In this document: positions 11,625 to 44,241 of the stretch, piece by piece
Layout of the letters: each line of letters starts with the position of its first letter
Numbering within the stretch: position 1 is the first letter of the stretch
Source of the DNA: Pterobdella sp. o SKG-2022
Lineage: Eukaryota; Annelida; Clitellata; Hirudinida; Piscicolidae
Assembly (NCBI GenBank): GCA_964035795.1
Contig: OZ038321.1
Coordinates: 6,567,696 to 6,631,695 of the forward strand
Direction of reading: 5' to 3'
Length of the DNA stretch: 64,000 nt
The notes under the pieces: generated by a model
Told to the model about the DNA's origin: nothing
Seen by the model: the letters and a program-made list of their open reading frames with translations, nothing else
The model's database searches: none
Program-made: the position numbers and the translations under genes

Positions 11625-13340
11625 ATGGGCTAAAAATACTAACATTTTTATTCATTAAAATTCTCACTTTTTCATATTATTACGGTCCTTCATGACGATA
11701 TAACTATTGTTTTCAATATTTTATCTTTAATAATGACAGTGTTGCTTCAAATCTTCTATATAAATTGTTGTTATCATCATTATTATTAATGTTGTTATAG
11801 ATTCTGAAATTTTTGAAATTATTATTATTAATATTATTATTCTCTCTATTACTATTGTTATTATTATAAATCCTAGTATAAGTGTTGATTTTATCGCTAT
11901 TATTATTATTATTATTGATCGATAATCCGACTGGTTATACGCTTAGCCAACATCTCTCTTGAACATTCGTTACACTTTTGATATACTAATCCTTGATAGA
12001 AAATTAGCTTCGAGATAACTAAGATTACATTGTAGTTGAGCTAAATGATAATAAAAAATTAAATACTATTTTTCCATATTTGACCGAAAAACTGTTATAT
12101 TTAATTAAACAAATTATGTACAGGTTTGAAGTTGAAATATTTGTTTATTTATACTAAGTTTTTTTAATTGTTGGTCGAATTTGAACGCTAAAGCATACGT
12201 GGATATAATGAAAAATATTTCAATAATTTCTTTGCAACTTTGATTGATACCCGAGAGAATGCTTAAAAACTGATAACAAAGAAGGATCTTGACTACAAAA
12301 GTAAACTAAGATTTGCTGGTATAAATCAAAAAAATTTCATGAAACATTGAAGCAATTCTGCTCAAAACCTTCGTTTTATAATACAATTCTATTAAAAAAT
12401 CACGATAGGATATGCCCAAAAGCTTTGTGTTATATTAGTTACTACTAATCATCAACAGCGTATGTCTAACAACACGAAGGTAAAGTGTGAAAAGACAGAC
12501 ACTAACATACATTTAGCACATTGTGATATAGCGATGGTGAAAACAATTGATATAAGTATAAACTGATACAAATGCTAATACCAAGACGGTAATGAATGCT
12601 AATGCAATGATAATAAGACTACCCGTGTTAAATTTAATTATTTGTCCATTTCACCAGCTTCAACAATAAAATTAACTACAAAAACTTATTTTTATAGAAA
12701 CAATTACTTATAAATAAAATAATGATCACAACCAATGATAATGAAAGAAAAGTGATTGAAAATCTATCAAAAAAACGTGTCACAGCATTCTTGTGATATA
12801 CACTGAAAGCAACAACAAAATATCAACAGCAAACTAGCCATCAAAGCAACAAAAGATACACATACCAGCAACATAAATGAATAACAAAACAACAAGTTAG
12901 TTGTTCATCGATCTACCAGTTTTCTCACATAAAATCGAACTTTTTCGCAACATAATTCAACATTAAGGATCAACATTAATGAAATCATTATCATGTTCGA
13001 CCTTTTAAATATCTATTATTTTGAATTTCCAAGCAATAGGACTTATTCACCTTTAGTTGTATTCATTGCTTACTTTCTCAAAAAACCTCTGAGGCTTTAA
13101 ATGAACATAAAAATGAGCTAACATTTAAATAGTATGTGTATGTAAGTACATAAGTCAAACATTTACCATACAAAGTTGGGGTTTAATGAAACAATACAAT
13201 AAACTAAGAATGTCATTATAGTAAACTTCAGATTTTCTTAAGCTACAATACCACGATAGGTATTCCTAACAATATAAAACCAACAGCAGACCACAATAAT
13301 TTTTCATAACGTTATAAAACCCACAGTAATAACAACAAGG
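11625..13340. other. Intergenic stretch with ATT microsatellites
   Basis: ATT/TTA trinucleotide runs lie at about 11,770-11,925. The rest is AT-rich with no supported gene. The last part directly precedes the first recognised exon of the membrane-protein gene and may hold its promoter or 5' UTR, but no element can be named. Confidence 0.45.
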
Positions 13341-16300
13341 ATGACTCGTGGTCATGAGGTGGGAGCAGGGTGGTACGTCATAATTGTGATAGTCTTTTAT
13401 GGGTGCTCTGTCATGCTTTTGATCGCCTCCCACATCAGTAGGAAACACAGAAAAATTGTGGAAGATAGACAGATTAACAGTTATCTTAAAGAATTCCAGG
13501 TAGTTTTTTTTGGGGCTTATGAGTAGTTTAATTGAAAAAGTTGTGAAAAATTCTGTAAATTAGTGCAAAGGGACCACTGGCTCTTAGCAATAACTAAGCT
13601 TTTTAATCTTAAATTATTTTCAGATAAACATTTTGTTAGATTCTTATTAGGAAACTTTTTCAATTATTATACAGTTGTAAGTTTATCACTATAGATTTCT
13701 AGGTATTTGAGTTATAAAAAAAAACTTCACTTAAGGGAAATAGGAAAGAATGCTGGTAGCATTGCCGCGGGCAATTGCAAGGGAAATCATACTGCCTCCA
13801 AAGAATCCCCTGACGCATAGATAACTTTTCTGCCCTAACTCCTCAACAAAGCTGCTGGTTGAAGGTCCGCAGCAGCCCGTTTTCTTGATAACAACGGGTT
13901 GAAAATGGAAGTTGCCCACCAAGCCCTGATATTTGCGGCTTTTTAATATTTCCGCAGATTTTGCCCTGGATCCTGACTCGATGGAGCTGGCGATAATGTG
14001 GGACTTTGAAAAAGCGTCGACGACTGTTGAGTCCCAGATCAAGCATTTTCCATCCTTTCAAGGGAAGGTCATTATGCCATCAGAACGACGACCGTCACCC
14101 CTGTCGAGCCCTGATGGTTCAAGGATGCTTGGCAAGCCTATCTTCTCCAGGCATCTTTTGATAATGGAGTTGATCTCGGCGTGTCTGGGAAGTCTGCCTT
14201 CGTTCAGTTGACACGAAAGGCCATGTAAACTTTTCGCGTCCATCCTTACACCACACTTGCAAAGGCATATTGGAGCGCCAAAAATATTAGCCCTTACTCA
14301 AAGCGCAATCGCCACCGGAAGCTCCTCTGAAGTTTCCTAAAACGGGAACTGGCACAGCTTCCGACCACGCGGCGGAGTGTGCCGACTTTGTAGCAAGAAG
14401 ACGACAACAGTCCTATTGGTCTGCGTCTACCAGCAAATCGTTGAAAGCGACCTTACACAAAAGATCATCCCATTTCCGTTGGCTTCCCAAAAGATCTAAT
14501 GGCGCAACACTGCATTGTTTCTGCCACAATTTCTTAGCTGAAACGACGTCACGATTACCCCTTGAAGATCATCAGACGCGAAAGCGTCGAGAACAGATGA
14601 AAGAAAAAGCCGAACGAGACTCAAGGATGCATATGAGAAAAAGAGAAAGCATGGCAATGATAGGGCTCGCGCTGATCTAAAACCTAGACTACCGAAACGG
14701 CTTGGAAGAGATACTTGCTTCCAGCTCTTGTCGGACAGAGAGACTTTGGAAATGGACGAGAAAGCAGCACGAATGATAGAGTCGAACTCCAATAATATCA
14801 TGGGCTCAACGAAAGTAGGACACATTCGAAGGATATAAACCAATTTGGGAATAAACAAACAGTTTCTCAGTAAAGTGAAAGCATGATGGAAGTCAACTTC
14901 TTCTAGCTTGGAGCAAAGCCGACGGATGTCTTCTAATTTTGAATAAAGAATAGAAACTATGGCCTCGTGAGTGAAGGGAGAACCCAAGACTGACCAAGAG
15001 TGACACGGAAGCAATGATACTGAAGGAAAAATAGAAGAGAACTGTTTGATAGTATCAGCGTACATGTCCGCTGTATGGTTTAAGATGAACAGCTCACATT
15101 AGAGTTGAATTGAAAGCCGATCTCTTTGAAAGCGTTAATTATTTTTGTTGCATCGTTAAAGACAGAGCTAGCCTGACCACCAATTGTGGCATCGTCCAAG
15201 TACCAAATGTTCAACTCCGATAACATATTCTTGGCAATTTTCTCGATGGCCAACGCGAAAAGTGCTGGACCCAGAGGGTCACCTTGTTGAAGTTTAGTTT
15301 TTATTTTCTAATTTTATATTTAGTGTAGTAATAGTGTTTTATACACAAAGACAACAAACACAAAGTATTTATTAAATGACACGAAGTTTTTCGTAAGGAT
15401 AGCTTACATTATCAAGTGATACTTTTAGATTCAGGCTATTGTACTTCATCATTGTTTTATATGTTGTTCATTAGTTGATCAGATGCATTGTAGGTGATAC
15501 AATGATAAAACAATACTGAGTGTTTAACTTCTTCCCATTATGGAACTAAAACTCTTATTAAATGAATATAAACTCATACAATTGAAAACAACAGAAACTG
15601 CTCAGATTGAATTTTTAAATTAATTAATTAAACAAAAATTTTGAATTTAAAATCAACCATTCTCATTAACTGAACAGCACCAATTTTTTTAAACTCACAT
15701 TATCGAAGAAGTACATAAACTTCCACGACACAGAACTATCGATATATAATGATAATATTCGAGTATAGTATTTCAATGAAAAATTAATTCGAAAATTGAC
15801 TGTTCTCTTAATTCATATCTTTGAGAATAACACATCATCAAATTTGATTGTATATCAATCATAAAAAAACTTAATGATACTTTATAAAAAACATATGCAA
15901 TTCTCCTAACTCACGGTAAAATTCTTCATATCAAAAGCTAGTTTAAAAAACAAACTATTTTTAATTAATTGATAGCACTTTAACACAACAAAAAAGGTAG
16001 TACGAGAAAGGTCCTCCAGAGAAAACTACAGGGCACTCAAGAGAAACACCATCATCACCCTCGATAGAATGGGAGTCCCTTACACTAAGAAAACAGGTTT
16101 TTAGAGCATGTTGGTTTATTGGTTTCAATTGGTATTTTGGTGGACTTGTTGGTATTTGTTGGTAAATTCATTATTTTTTTGTAGTGTGTGTATTTCAATT
16201 GAAATGATTTAAATGCGATTATTATTATGCTAAGATTTCGACCTTTTTAAATAAGTAAAAACAGAACAATGATAAAAATGAAAATAATATATGCAAAAAT

Positions 16301-17616
16301 TATAAACATAAGTTAGGTTTATCTAATATCTACAAAGATTTTTATTACATTTTGAAGTATATGAACTGTATTCATTACATTAGTCTATGTAAAACAGAGT
16401 TGTATTATAAAGAATTTCAAAAATCTGCTATCCATTCATAAGAAAGCAACAGACAATTTTCTTTTCAACCTGCATTTAGGTACATTTAATTTCTATATAC
16501 TTCTAATTTCTATGGTTATGGAGGTTATAGTAATTTTTGATGGTGGTTTGAGGGACTGTTATTCTTTCTGGGTGAATATAATCTCCATGAGGAATAAAGA
16601 TCAGGGCTTTATGGGTGATGATGCAAGGGTTGTAGCGAGGCACATAAGAACACTAGCAGTTTTAGTTGAAGTGCATGTTATTATCGTATTTAATTAAAAA
16701 TAACATTTATATTAAACTAAAAAGTAATATAGCAGTTTTATGAGTTTTCATCTTTAGAGCATTATCGATTTGGATCGTTTTAATAGTTAGCGTACTTTGT
16801 GCATTTAAGTTTTCAATTTAATCTTTCATAGTTAACAATAATAGTAATAATGATAATATAAATGAAATTATTCTTATTTTTAAAAACAATAACAACAGCA
16901 ATAATAACGATTTTTGTATGTTAGTGCTGTTTCACATTATCGAAGTTTTTCTTCTTGGTTTTCCATATAAATGACACGATGATTATTAATATTGATTATG
17001 ACATTTGTATTCCTTCACTTAATGAGTAATGAAGTCAAAAATGAACAATATTTTTATCAAAAAAAAATTTTTTACTATAAGCTAAATTATTCTCAAGAAT
17101 GCCACTCAAATTATTTTTAATATATGATGTCATATGTTATTAATAAAATAACAACTATATTATTCTTATTCTAACTTTTGAATCAATTATTAAGTAATTA
17201 TTACTAATCTCAACACAGTGTACAAGTGCTTAAGCAATTCACTTCTCTCTACAGCTGCTGTAGCTTTCCCACATACAAACCGATTAAACATTCTACACAA
17301 CCCCCATCCTCAAATATTTTCTTTCAAAAATTATGGAGCTAACGCGCTTCTAGATAAACGATTGACACCAGCACCACTGATAAGAAAGCATAATTATGTT
17401 GAAAATTCTAAAACAAGCGATTCCAGAGAAAGGTATAAGTCAATAAACACTCTTCCAAAACTTAAAAACTCCGCATTAAACCCGACATCTATCCAAAAAA
17501 ACCAAACACTCCCAGTAAGTTTGCAAACTACCTCTAAAAAGTCTTTCTACGTTGCTTTAGACACAAAGGCTCATGGTAACGTGACTTCAGGAAAACAGCA
17601 CATCTCATCTGTTTGA
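13341..17616 (+). CDS. Single-pass membrane protein, KCNE-like layout, 3 exons
   Basis: Exons 13341-13499, 15997-16096 and 17219-17616 join in phase (0, then 1) to a 218-aa protein ending in TGA. Donors are CAG|GTAGTT and ACAG|GTTTTT; acceptors are AAAAAG|GTA and CAACACAG|TG. The chosen start is ATG 13341 (MTRGHEVGAGWY); an upstream exon cannot be excluded. Residues 12-30 form one hydrophobic segment containing FYG, followed at once by the basic SRKHRK. This predicts an outside N-terminus and a cytosolic tail. After the membrane come DRQINSYLKEFQ and a basic stretch, and the last exon is rich in Ser, Asn, Lys and Pro. A short N-terminus, one membrane span with FYG and a basic stop resemble KCNE potassium-channel subunits, but the likeness is only architectural and I do not claim homology. 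The acceptor of exon 2 is weak. Intron 1 carries a LINE remnant in antisense. AATAAA at 17940-17945 could serve as the polyadenylation signal. Confidence 0.68.
13735..15292 (-). mobile_element. 5'-truncated LINE fragment with YLDD RT and nuclease-like C-terminus
   Basis: Read on the - strand from 15,292: LQQGDPLGPALFALAIEK, then IWYLDDATIGG, where the RT catalytic box is YLDD rather than YADD. A long helical region follows (15,065-14,496: HAFTLLRNCLFIPKLVYILR...). At 14,243-13,735 comes a block with GRLPRHAEIN, SILEPSGLDRGDGRR-SDG, IWDSTVVDAFSKSH and AIARGNATSI. That last block matches, from memory, a domain following this RT type in other invertebrates. Its spaced D, E and WDxTVxD residues suggest a PD-(D/E)XK-like nuclease. 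The fragment begins inside the RT, has frameshifts (for instance near 14,060), and is dead. It is markedly GC-richer than its surroundings. Confidence 0.75.
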
Positions 17617-19877
17617 TGTAACATGTATTGGAACTCAGGATATTAACTAGCTTATTAACGCAAAGCCTTTGCGAGGAACTTCCCACACATAGGCATTAAA
17701 ACGATTCCTACATGTTTCCATTGAAGTGATAGGATACTGTTTCAAAATTGTTTTCTAATGTGATTTCTAGATTCATTTATATTTCCTACTAAGCTCACTT
17801 TTATTTTTGGTGTTTTCAATCAATCACGAAAAAAGTTATTTTTTATAGTTAAAACTAAAGCACTGATCAATAATCGGCTGCTAAAAAGGAGTCTTCTGTT
17901 TTCAATTCATTATGTTCACTTTTGTGAAAATTTCTAATCAATAAAAAGCTTAAAATTTTACTTCTTTTCTTAAACTACGTTTAACAGACTTCAACTAAAC
18001 TATTTTCTAAAAAATGAACCTTTTTTTTGATGAAGCTAGTCAAAAGTAAAATCAGGTAAGAAATTCAAATTAGTTGTTGTATCTTAGTTGAACTTTGTAT
18101 TGAGAGTAATTATTATATAAATAGTAGCAGTAGTAATCTTTTTGATTCGATTTGGGTCCCAAGCTTGACAGAGACTATAACTTGGAATTGATTGAAATGG
18201 AAGTTTTACAGAAAGCTAGGGTTTAATTATTTGAAACACATTATCACCACGTCAAGTGTATATTTATGTAAAAATTCGATGACATCGCACGGTATATGGC
18301 AGAGATTCAAGAAACCTAAGAATACATCACGCAACCCCAATGATGAAAATATAATGAATATTTATATAAGATTATTTTAAGAATGATAATACTTATTATA
18401 TGTTCATTTGAGGTAAATATTAATAAATAATTTCAAAGTCAATAGAAATCCTTCTAATGGCCACCCAGCTTTCTATTGAAAAATAATTCACCAGAGGGCG
18501 GTAAGTCTTTAATGTTGAAATATATGCACTCCTAGATAGTCATCAAAAATGCAAACCTAAAAGGTGTTAATAATTTTCGAAAAATACCGCAAATCAACAA
18601 ATTCTATGCATAATTTCACCATCATGCACTCATTTTCAAGGTGTTACTTCAAGAAGTCTAAAAACAAAACATAATCAAGGTGATGTCAATATGGTCGACC
18701 AGCTATTTCAAGCATAATTTCAAAATCAGATTTCCTAAATATATTCATAACCCAAACTTTAATGAATTTCAAAACACCCAATTATAACTCTGTCGTGAGT
18801 GATGCTACTATTTATGAATACTTCAGTGCCAAAAGATACAAAGATGGACTATTATGAAGAGTGATATCGGAAACTTGAGATCACGCAGCGGTAAATTGCT
18901 CTCAAATGGCAGTGGTGTTCAACGAAAACCTCTTGTAATCAACATATACAAAAGAAAAGCTCTACCGATGAAACTAAGAAATGAGCACACACACAAACAC
19001 ACGAGATGTGGAGCAATCTTCACTTGAATCAGTGCATTCAAACACAAAATTTTTAACCAATAACCTAAAAGACTGTAAAGAAATCGAAAGATGCAGGCGT
19101 TGACAAGAGACGCACTTGAACGTGAAGTTTGAAGTTGTTGGGAGATAAGTTTGTGTGGCAATACTTCTCTATTGTGACGGTTGATGTGGAATTAAAAAGA
19201 AAAAGAATGCATGAAAACTTCAAAAAAAATCATAATACCTTTATATTTCCACACCACGTGCCGTGTAGGGCAACAATACAAAAATAATTAAGAGACTATA
19301 TGGGATCGTGAAAAGTCTATTATAAATTTTTTTGAAAATTGCATACAAATTTAAATGGTAACTACAGATTTAAAATACCAAACCCTCTAATCTATACGAA
19401 TCGATCAATAAACGTTACTCAAACCCGGATGGCAAAATTCCAAAAACTTCAATGCAAAACAATGGATAAATAATTACTAAAAACCACAAAAGAACACGAT
19501 TATTTAAAATTAATATTCACAATAGAAACCATACATATAGACTAAAAACAATTTAAACAAAATCTTATAAGTTGTGTAGCGTGATTGAATCAATAAGAGA
19601 TTGGAAATTAAATACATGCACATGGCTTGATTGAAATATCTACATAAGATTCAACTAAAAAGTGTAAATTCTCAAAATAGAACTAAAAGTGCACAAAGAT
19701 ACGAAACGAATTGAGAATTAAAAAAAAATAAAATCTTAAAAAGTCTTATATAAGGAAAATCACGAAATTTACTTGAAAAATTATAAATTTATAAAAAAGA
19801 AATGGTTAAATTATTGCCATAATAGAGCTGAATCAGAAATGATTGGTGAATATTAAATTAAAGTGGAAAACAAGATC
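17617..19877. other. Convergent intergenic region, no supported gene
   Basis: This lies between the 3' ends of the membrane-protein gene (+) and CaMKII (-). A possible polyadenylation signal is at 17940-17945. Around 18,190-18,900 there are short protein-like scraps (NMVDQLFQ near 18,690) that may be a decayed transposase; this is too weak to call. No gene is seen. Confidence 0.4.
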
Positions 19878-20084
19878 TAGAACTTCTACATTAAACTCCA
19901 CATTATGAGGATTTATAAGAGCACGTAGAGAATTTTTATTGAGCTAAAATTTTCCACAACCTTGTCATAATTCATTAGCCTAATGCATTATGACAAGGTT
20001 TTACTTGTTGAAAATTTAAGCTCAATAAAAATTCTCTAAGTGTTATAAATCTTCATAATCTGAAGTTTTTACTGTAGAAACTCA
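19878..20084. repeat. Near-perfect 200-bp palindrome (foldback/MITE-like)
   Basis: The left arm (about 19,878-19,979) and right arm (about 19,981-20,084) are reverse complements with few mismatches. Shared segments are AGAGAATTTTTATTGAGCT, then AAATTTTC, then CCTTGTCATAAT. The arms meet around TTAGCCTAATG with almost no loop. No coding is present. Such a structure suggests a foldback or MITE-type element, or a tail-to-tail duplication. Confidence 0.7.
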
Positions 20085-20317
20085 AGTTTACAAAAGAACA
20101 TACGATGTCTCTAAAAAAGATCTTGAGTGATTTAAATATTTATGTATAAAGATAGATTTACAATATATCAACAAATAGATACAAACACTGTTTATGGAAA
20201 GTAGAAGCATCATGATTGATGATGAGACTCAAATGAATCATAAACTAAAAATTTGTAGACAGATCAATATGTGGATAATAATTAATATTCAGAAAGACAT
20301 TTGTTAGATGGATGGAT

Positions 20318-20485
20318 TTTGTGGAAATAGATAAAGCGATAGATATAAATAAGTAGATAGATAGATGGGTAGATAGAAAGAGATAGATAGATAAACAGAA
20401 AGATAATTGAATAATAGATAAATAGATAGATGAATATAAAAAGATAAATAGGAAGATAGGTTAGTAGACAGACAGATGGATAGAT
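20318..20485. repeat. Degenerate GATA/GATAAATA tandem repeat
   Basis: Many ATAGATAGAT, ATAAATAG and AGACAGATGG units, interrupted and diverged. It is an older relative of the clean GATA array at 26,834. Confidence 0.75.
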
Positions 20486-21687
20486 CTCAGATGGGTAGCT
20501 CAATGCTTATTCAGAAAAAAAGATTGGAATAAAAAAATTTATTCATAAATAATAAATGACTGAAACTTGGAAATCAAATTCTTATAATTTTTGCGAAAAA
20601 CTTATGGGGATTATGATTACGCTACATAATTATGTGAAGCACTAACATTATTTGAAAAAAATTCATATTACATCAATGATAAGAGGAATAGTGATGAGAT
20701 AATAATAAAAATAATAAATATATAGGCCATAAACAGACAATGGATGATTTTATATAAAAATATACGCCAAAATACCGGCTTACTTGTACCATTAAGTCGA
20801 CCATCGATAGAATAGCGTGTTAAATATTATATTGAATCATCAATTGACATATCTATAATATCATTATACCCTTCATCTATGCACCAGACATATTGCCTAA
20901 TGCAATGAACTACTCTGATATTAAAAAGCATGGATAATGATATTTATAATGAAAGCATTGAAGTTAATATTATAAATATACAAATATATCAAGATAATGA
21001 TATAAAAGATTATATACAGGCTTAAGGAGACGAGATAGCACTATACATACATATTGAAAATAGTATAATTATTTTCTATTTTTATTACTATTATTTTATT
21101 GTTACTACCATACAGACACTGTAAACAATATATTAAATGAGAACACGAAGAAAAATTCTATGCAAGTTATGCTTCGAAATAAAAGCGCTATAGATACATA
21201 ATAGCACAACAAATAATTGTTTAAAAAAAGAATTGAAAATTATACGAATTTATTACACAAAATCGAAACAACATGATATAAGTAAATGAATAAAAAAGAA
21301 AATAAATGGATTTTTGATTAATAAATAAATAATTATATAAAAATAGGTAGCTAGCTAGAAAAAAAGAAACAAACACAGAAACAAAACAATAGAAAACGCA
21401 CAGTAACAAACAGGAGACTAAAAGAAACAAGGAAACATACCACCAACTAATACAATACCATCATTGAATATTGTACAGGCTCAATTGCTTTGCAATCTTT
21501 ATGACATACAAATGGGGGTACACTCTGCAGCTTACGTCACTAACTATACTCTTTATCATTACTCTATTGTTCAAAGCTTATACCTCACTGTCATCATACA
21601 TTCACACTAAATATCAGTTGTTACTCATTATGACTTTTTGAATGATCCCCATTATTACTTTCATACATATCGTTATGACTCCTAGGA
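20486..21687. other. 3' flank of CaMKII, AT-rich
   Basis: This must contain the CaMKII 3' UTR and polyadenylation site on the - strand. An AATAAA on - occurs near 21,247-21,252, about 440 bases past the stop, as a possible signal. Nothing else is recognised. Confidence 0.35.
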
Positions 21688-43002
<21,315 letters not shown>

Positions 43003-44241
43003 ATTGCTTTCTCACAAACAGGCTGAACATCACTTTACGTTAGTGATGCTTCTTCAATCTTTTCAACTCCCATTCATAAGTCTATTATAGCGCAAACTAA
43101 GAATATTTTGATTGAATTTTAAAACTCACTAAACTTTTCTGGAATGAAACTACTATTTTCCATAAAATACTTAATTAAATATGAATTTGTAGATAATGTG
43201 TTATTATTCAACACATTAGTTATTATGGTTGAAAAAGTTACATATTAATTGATTGATTAAAATAACATATATTTTCATGTTTTTCTATATATTCACTTTA
43301 AAAATTTCCAAAATATGGTTGTAAAGTATTGTTTAGCTTGTATAATAACAATAAAGACAACAATGAAATAAAGAACAAACTAGATTAATATATTAAACTT
43401 TGATATTCCAAGCCTCTATTTTCAATTCTCACCATTTATAACTTAGTCATCGAATAATGGTTTATTCAATAATATTATGTTGAAATAGCTCTAATTCATA
43501 ATAATTATTGGCTTATATTTCAACTTTAAAGTCAACTGCATATTTTAGATACACAGTCAGTTTTATCATTTTAGTTGTTAAAAGAATTGTTATCATCAGA
43601 AAATTTAAAACTTTTGAATCTAAACAAGCATTTTCAAACGGAAAAAAAATTGGTAGAAAAAAATAAAATTTAAAATGCTTCTAAAAACATGTTAGAGAAC
43701 TTTTGAAAACTGTTCATTATATAAAAAAGAGTTTGATAAATAGATAAGTCGTTCTGAGTTCTAATGAAAAAATGTAAAATCTTCATCAAAAAGCACTGCT
43801 CAAAGTTGGATGAACTCGAAATGAATTATGAAAAAGTTAAAAAAAAACAGAAAAAAATGAAATAAAAATTCAATGATGACTATTTAAAAATGTTATTTGG
43901 AGCCGCAAGATGAATTAAGAAAATCAACTAACTCAAAATAAAAGTTTCATGAACTTTCAACAAAAAGTAGCAACAACTTTTCATACGCAGAAACTTTAAA
44001 GAAAATCATCCCCATTAGAACCATCACAGGCTAACTAATAAAAAAAAATTGTGAACAAAAAAATACAAAGTTTGACCTTCAAGCGAATTAAGCAAAAGAG
44101 ATTTTGGTCAATAAATAAAAAACAGCTTTCAGACCATAATAATAATCAATAAACAACAATATTAAAACCCCTTGCTAATTTCGAAAATAAAATTTCTTAC
44201 ACCGATTATAACAAATCTATCAAACTCTCGTCAAACCCAAA
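43003..44241. promoter_or_regulatory. Shared divergent start region of CaMKII and ANKDD1A
   Basis: The start codons of the two genes are 1,239 bp apart on opposite strands, so both promoters, or one bidirectional promoter, probably lie here unless non-coding first exons sit farther away. The region is AT-rich, with no GC-rich island, and I cannot name a specific binding site. Confidence 0.45.

Noticed and set aside
16512..16697. 61-codon open frame as a further exon of the membrane-protein gene
   Set aside because: Exons 2 and 3 already join in phase across it, and it lacks a convincing acceptor/donor pair.
18192..19161. Possible piggyBac-type transposase remnant (NMVDQLFQ near 18,690) and an 80-codon frame at 18,919-19,161 (-)
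   Set aside because: Only a few residues match from memory, no catalytic motif or inverted ends were found, and the frames are broken.
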